A stretch of 11,183 nt of DNA. Source: Bacteroidales bacterium. GTDB lineage: Bacteria > Bacteroidota > Bacteroidia > Bacteroidales > S143-33. Below the pieces are notes generated by a model. The model had not been told where the DNA came from. It made no database searches and saw only the letters and a list, made by a program, of their open reading frames with translations. The position numbers were made by a program, and so were the translations under genes. Numbering within the stretch: the stretch's first letter is position 1; the number at the start of each line of letters is the position of its first letter. The DNA is taken from positions 769-11,951 of the forward strand of contig JALWNS010000259.1 in NCBI GenBank assembly GCA_027083655.1. Direction: 5' to 3'. Positions 7,695-11,183 of this stretch are shown here, piece by piece.

Positions 7695-7729
7695 AAAAGA
7701 AGGAGACCGCCACTTTTGCAGCAGCCTCC
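7695..7729 (-). terminator. Minus-strand intrinsic terminator of the C69 peptidase unit
   Basis: Read on the minus strand, GGAGGCTGCTGC pairs with GTGGCGGTCTCC around an AAAA loop, giving a 12-bp stem that includes four G-U pairs. TTCTTTT follows. The stem starts 7 nt after the peptidase stop codon. On the plus strand the four wobble pairs become A-C mismatches, so it should not serve the converging Spm-like gene. No separate terminator is clear for that gene. GTTATA-GT-TATAAC at 7674-7687 is a short inverted repeat without a T-run. Confidence 0.65.
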
Positions 7730-7736
7730 ATGTAGT

Positions 7737-9110
7737 TTATTTTAGCATTTTCTTAACCCGCAAATAAAAATCATGCATTATCTCTGCTGAGGCGCGGGCT
7801 TTGTCTGTAACAGAATAGATTTTCTGTTCTACCTGTTGCTGGTACTGGTCTCTGAATTTCTGTGCTTTTTTGATCTCTTTCCAGTAATTCTGGTTGATGT
7901 GGTGTGTGTATGCTTTGAATATAGAGAAGGCTAGATCTGGGTTGTCCTCATACCTGTTGCCTTCCTTGTCAAAGTGGTACTTAAGCGTTTCTGTCCAGGG
8001 GTGTGCGAAGTATTCTTTTGGCGGCATGGCTATGGACAAAGCAATCGGGATGTAAGGATTAATACAAGGATTGAGCGGCGCCCACCAGACAATAGTGTTT
8101 TTTATGTTGCCGCTGTATTCCACTACTGCGCTAAACTTTGTACCAGTGTTGCATATCCGGCTGACGAGTGCCTTGTGTGGGTTGGGATGAAGCTCACGGT
8201 GTGTCTCAAAGTCAGTGCCTTCATAGTGCGATGAGAGTACTCCCATCAGGTCATGCTTATCCATTTTTTTGTAAGGCTTGAAAGCAAAAGGCAGGGTAGG
8301 GTAAAGACTATATTCCCGGTCTGCCAGCTGATTGATACCTGACCAGTGGCGTGGAATGTTCCATGGTGCATATAGGTTTGCCTGGTCGCTATAGGCAAGG
8401 CGGAAGTTGAAAGGCTTGCCAGAAGTGGTGTCGTACCAGCCGCGTTTGATAGCGTAGTCAATCAGGTCAGGGCTGGACATGAAGTTTTGTTTATCCTTCA
8501 GGTTTACCTCGCCAATGGTGTAATAATTAGGCACGATAGCCACGGCTGTGTCCGGTACACGCTGGGCGACCCAATGGCGGCCTTTTACCACTGCCATGAG
8601 CCAAACCTCGTTGCTATCGGCAAAGCAATAAGTTCGGCCAGATGAGCCATAGCCGTATTTCTCAATAAGCTCACCTGCTACCATGACGGCATGGCGGGCG
8701 TTAAGTGCACGCTGGGCTACGAGCCTGCGGAAATCATAGGTCAGAATGCCAGTGGCTGTGTCCTCGCGCGAGCGGCAGGCATTGGAGCAGATAGCCACTC
8801 CGTTATCATTGACCAGCATATCGCCGAAATTCTGCTGGGTAGTCTCAAACCACAGATAACCAAATGTGTATTCTTTCTGTGGAATAGTGTCGCCATTGAC
8901 CAGTGTGTAAACCTTTGACTTTTGATGTATGCGGGGCACGCGGTGAATGTTTACTATCAGGTTGCCATAGTCATCTTCGTTGTGGGCGACCAGGACATGG
9001 CCTGTGGCCGAAGCTTTCTTGCCTACGGCTATGGTGTAGCACTCGATTTGTTGTGCCGTAACAAACAAAAAGCTGAATAATAAGGTGATTAACAGTGTTA
9101 TGCGTTTCAT
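7737..9110 (-). CDS. Secreted C69-family dipeptidase
   Basis: This 457-residue N-terminal-nucleophile peptidase of the PepD/C69 family is expected to cleave dipeptides with broad specificity outside the inner membrane. A signal peptide (MKRITLLITLLFSFLFVTA) probably ends in A19|QQ. The nucleophile is C24 in CYTIAVGKKAS, which would become N-terminal after removal of the short QQIE stretch. The QIEC context is not a lipobox, so it is unlikely to be a lipoprotein. Further family features are AHNEDD (42-47), LVNDNGVAICSNA, the run LVAQRALNARHAV, YCFADSNEVWLMAVVKGRHWVAQRV and IVPNYYTIGEVN. The length is normal for the family. It is the last gene of the minus-strand unit, 11 nt after the aminotransferase-like gene, and is closed by the terminator at 7695-7729. 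A role in nutrient peptide use or cell-wall peptide turnover is possible. Confidence 0.93.
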   Translation of the reverse strand: MKRITLLITLLFSFLFVTAQQIECYTIAVGKKASATGHVLVAHNEDDYGNLIVNIHRVPRIHQKSKVYTLVNGDTIPQKEYTFGYLWFETTQQNFGDMLVNDNGVAICSNACRSREDTATGILTYDFRRLVAQRALNARHAVMVAGELIEKYGYGSSGRTYCFADSNEVWLMAVVKGRHWVAQRVPDTAVAIVPNYYTIGEVNLKDKQNFMSSPDLIDYAIKRGWYDTTSGKPFNFRLAYSDQANLYAPWNIPRHWSGINQLADREYSLYPTLPFAFKPYKKMDKHDLMGVLSSHYEGTDFETHRELHPNPHKALVSRICNTGTKFSAVVEYSGNIKNTIVWWAPLNPCINPYIPIALSIAMPPKEYFAHPWTETLKYHFDKEGNRYEDNPDLAFSIFKAYTHHINQNYWKEIKKAQKFRDQYQQQVEQKIYSVTDKARASAEIMHDFYLRVKKMLK

Positions 9111-9121
9111 GGCAAAGATGT

Positions 9122-9958
9122 TTATTTGTTTTCGAGGAAAAAATCACGCAAGCGTTTTGTAAAGCTCTGCGTCCAATCTTTTGTGGCTTTGGATGACGTA
9201 TTTATTACTGTGCCACTAGGGCGCACAATAGCCGAGACAGTCTGTGCTATGAATGTGTCACTTATTATCACTACCTCGTCGGCGCGCTCCATTAAGTCGA
9301 GTGATAGCCCTTTGCTTTTGTCCAGTAGTTTTTTTATTCCCAGATCAGGCGCTGCCGGGAGAATTTTTTGTTGAATGATTGTTTGCCGGAAATTTGGTGT
9401 ATGCCCGTAAATGTAATATAGATTATTGTTCCACACTGCTATAACGTTAGCCTCAAAGGCTTGTATGATGCGGTTTTTGTTATTAACAAAGAGTACTTGT
9501 TCTGTGTCAAATTTTTCACCATAAAATTCGACCCAATAAACTTGCTCGGCTTCGCATAGATTGCTATGACGGCTGAAGTTATGAATTATTGCTTCGTTGT
9601 GTAAAGCGGCTTTTGTCCCGTATTCGGGTAGTTGAAAAGCATGTGTCAGCACTAGTGTATTACAGCCTACCACGTCTTTCAGACATAAGATTTTGACAAG
9701 GGCTGTTTCATCCAGAAGGTCATTTTTTTCCAGCAAATTAAAGATTTTTTCCTGTGAAAAATGTTCTGTGTTCAGGTCAAATCCCAATTCTTGTGCATCA
9801 TGCCCGAGCCTTTCAATATGATCGTCAAACCACAGCAGATTGCCATCATAATACAGTATTGACCGCTTCAGTCCTTGACCAAAATGAAGGAATGGGCTGT
9901 ATATGTCGATTTCAATAGTTTTTTTGTTAATTATTTGACCATCAAAGAGAATGTACAT
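9122..9958 (-). CDS. Class IV aminotransferase-like protein lacking the PLP lysine
   Basis: This 278-residue protein has the fold-type IV PLP layout shared by branched-chain aminotransferases and aminodeoxychorismate lyase (PabC). The N-terminus MYILFDGQII, then PFLHFGQGLKRSILYYDG (the family's R.F.YGDG.FET region), DDHIERL (45-51), a Glu/Asn loop region IIQAFEANVIAV (164-175) and ADEVVIISDT (226-235) align in order. The expected Schiff-base lysine (IKHLNRL in E. coli PabC) falls in NFSRHSNLCEAEQV (127-140), which contains no lysine. The nearest are K116 and K149. The usual Glu before the SN loop is Gln (Q166), and the later GITR phosphate-binding motif is not recognisable. It is therefore probably a diverged, possibly non-PLP protein. 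It lies 11 nt from both neighbours, in one unit with the GT39 protein and the C69 peptidase. Fold assignment is fairly safe, function is not. Confidence 0.75.
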   Translation of the reverse strand: MYILFDGQIINKKTIEIDIYSPFLHFGQGLKRSILYYDGNLLWFDDHIERLGHDAQELGFDLNTEHFSQEKIFNLLEKNDLLDETALVKILCLKDVVGCNTLVLTHAFQLPEYGTKAALHNEAIIHNFSRHSNLCEAEQVYWVEFYGEKFDTEQVLFVNNKNRIIQAFEANVIAVWNNNLYYIYGHTPNFRQTIIQQKILPAAPDLGIKKLLDKSKGLSLDLMERADEVVIISDTFIAQTVSAIVRPSGTVINTSSKATKDWTQSFTKRLRDFFLENK

Positions 9959-9969
9959 TTCTTCTAGCT

Positions 9970-11183
9970 TTAGTGTTTAATAATGATGAAGTATTCCAGG
10001 TTTGCCGGGCGGTCAACAGCATGAGACTGGATAAGGTTGTACTGCAAGTGTGGTTTCTGGCTAAGGATGTGGTTAATCTGTTTTTCATTGAGGATAAGCA
10101 CGCAATTCTGTGTGTTGTTAAACACGCTGTCAATAACTTTCTGGTCATGAGTGTAAATCAGCTTGGCATCCGGCATATATGTCTCCAAATAAAACGGCAA
10201 GCTCGGCGGATCACCAAAATGATTAGCCACAACAATAACCTGTGCCTGCGGACTATGGTCCTTTATGTACTGTGCAGTACGCTCGGGTGCATTACGCAGG
10301 TAATCAAGTTTTGGCAAAACAAGGGCCAGTGAAAGGAACAAAAACAGTCCTGACCCCAGCATCAATATCTTGCTACCGTCCAGAATGCGTCCAACCCATA
10401 TACGTCCCAGGCCATAAATCATTAGCATCAGATAAACCACTGCTATTCCTAGTGCCTGGCCAAAATCACTGGCGTTGCGGAAAAACGTGCGGCCAAAGAA
10501 AGCAATACCACCTGTTATTGACAAAACAATCAATAGTTGTAGCGCAGCACTTACACGCATAAGGGTTATGTCCTGCAGGTCTTCTGACCATTTGACAATC
10601 TGATAACCAATAGCCATAGCAATTGCAGGATAAGCAGCTATCACATAAGCTGGTAGCTTGCTCTTGAGAAATTCATAAATAAACCAACCTGACACCATCC
10701 ATGCGCCGATAAGGAACCATTGTCCTTTGGGTTTCTCCCATAGTGCTTTGATTGAGTTTTTCAGTGCTGCGGGGAAAAACACAAAATAAGAAGCAAAGAA
10801 CACAACTATTGTTGCCAGATAATAACCCACAGGACCTGTTTGTCCAAAGACTGCTCCCTTGGTGCGGCGGATGACATACCAATCAATGAGCCAGCGGATA
10901 AAATCAGGGTTCTGCTGCCATGCCTTGTATCCCCACCACAGCAGCGGCAAGAGTGCAAACCATCCAAAGAACCACGGATGCAGGATAAGCAGGTTTTTAC
11001 GTTTGGGATGCAAGGCAAATAGCAAGACTACAAATATGCCCGTGAAAATCAATATCGGCGGTCCCTTGACAAGCAAGCCTCCTGCCACGGCGACATAAAA
11101 CCAAAAAACATAAATCCAACGGCGTTCTTCCAGAACATAAAGCAGGGAAAAACCTGCAAGGGTGTGGAACAGTAGCAATAACC
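9970..11183 (-). CDS. GT39/ArnT-like membrane glycosyltransferase, 5'-partial
   Basis: This is the C-terminal portion (about 404 residues) of a multispanning inner-membrane glycosyltransferase of the dolichyl-phosphate-mannose/ArnT (GT-C) type. These enzymes transfer sugars from polyprenyl-phosphate carriers to lipids or proteins on the periplasmic face. The reading frame stays open to the right edge, so the TTG at 11178 is internal. Family hallmarks are the LLVKGPP turn and the KSKLPAYVIAAYPAIAMAIG segment, equivalent to the conserved KLP.Y..P..PA motif. About eight hydrophobic helices are followed by a soluble C-terminal domain of about 110 residues from PERTAQYIKDHSPQAQVIVV to the end. The N-terminal acidic catalytic loop lies outside the window, so activity and acceptor cannot be judged. 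It is the most upstream gene of the minus-strand unit that is visible here. Confidence 0.85.
   Translation of the reverse strand, partial: LLLLFHTLAGFSLLYVLEERRWIYVFWFYVAVAGGLLVKGPPILIFTGIFVVLLFALHPKRKNLLILHPWFFGWFALLPLLWWGYKAWQQNPDFIRWLIDWYVIRRTKGAVFGQTGPVGYYLATIVVFFASYFVFFPAALKNSIKALWEKPKGQWFLIGAWMVSGWFIYEFLKSKLPAYVIAAYPAIAMAIGYQIVKWSEDLQDITLMRVSAALQLLIVLSITGGIAFFGRTFFRNASDFGQALGIAVVYLMLMIYGLGRIWVGRILDGSKILMLGSGLFLFLSLALVLPKLDYLRNAPERTAQYIKDHSPQAQVIVVANHFGDPPSLPFYLETYMPDAKLIYTHDQKVIDSVFNNTQNCVLILNEKQINHILSQKPHLQYNLIQSHAVDRPANLEYFIIIKH

Noticed and set aside
11176..11178. TTG as the start of the glycosyltransferase
   Set aside because: The frame continues open to the window edge and GT39 proteins have further N-terminal helices, so the gene is simply truncated by the window.
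1..11183. Mobile element, CRISPR, tRNA/rRNA or defence system
   Set aside because: No transposase, terminal inverted repeats, regularly spaced repeats, cloverleaf or nuclease/toxin genes were seen. The only MazG-like protein is a housekeeping-type pyrophosphohydrolase next to aroB, not a toxin-antitoxin pair.

Overview
This window is a stretch of ordinary, densely coded bacterial chromosome, most likely from a member of the Bacteroidota and plausibly from the Bacteroidales. Three things point there. The ATP-binding protein closely resembles GldA, the gliding-type ABC ATPase of this phylum. Genes start without recognisable Shine-Dalgarno sequences. One divergent spacer carries a TAnnTTTG-type -7 box, as read by the phylum's primary sigma factor. 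The C69 dipeptidase has a signal peptide ending in A|QQ, common in this group. Genus and species cannot be told from the sequence.

Layout from left to right. At 2-1567 (+) is the 3' part of a long RelA/SpoT (p)ppGpp enzyme whose N-terminus lies off the left edge. At 1670-3295 (+) is pckA, ATP-dependent PEP carboxykinase, closed by a strong intrinsic terminator at 3339-3372. Facing it on the minus strand is a tight three-gene unit, transcribed right to left: a small secreted protein of unknown function (4909-5463), a single-domain MazG-type pyrophosphohydrolase (4582-4908) and aroB, 3-dehydroquinate synthase (3510-4580). These genes are separated by 0 and 1 nt. Divergent from that unit is a two-gene plus-strand unit, gldA (5520-6431) and a fused SpmA-SpmB-like membrane protein (6436-7668), 4 nt apart. 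It converges on a second minus-strand unit: a GT39/ArnT-like membrane glycosyltransferase (9970-11183, cut by the right edge), a degenerate class IV aminotransferase-like protein (9122-9958) and a secreted C69 dipeptidase (7737-9110). That unit ends at a minus-strand terminator (7695-7729).

By function, the window combines stringent-response signalling, gluconeogenic or CO2-fixing PEP carboxykinase, the second step of the shikimate pathway, NTP clean-up, and a set of envelope functions (ABC ATPase, membrane Gate-domain protein, lipid-linked-sugar glycosyltransferase, exported peptidase). No gene has a clear substrate link to its operon partner, so co-transcription is the only connection that can be stated.

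No tRNA, rRNA, CRISPR array, insertion sequence, phage gene or attachment site is visible, and no non-coding stretch exceeds about 215 bases. I did not find a convincing undescribed system. The best leads are the aminotransferase-like protein, which appears to lack the PLP-binding lysine, the unknown exported protein next to mazG-aroB, and the repeat-rich leader of pckA.
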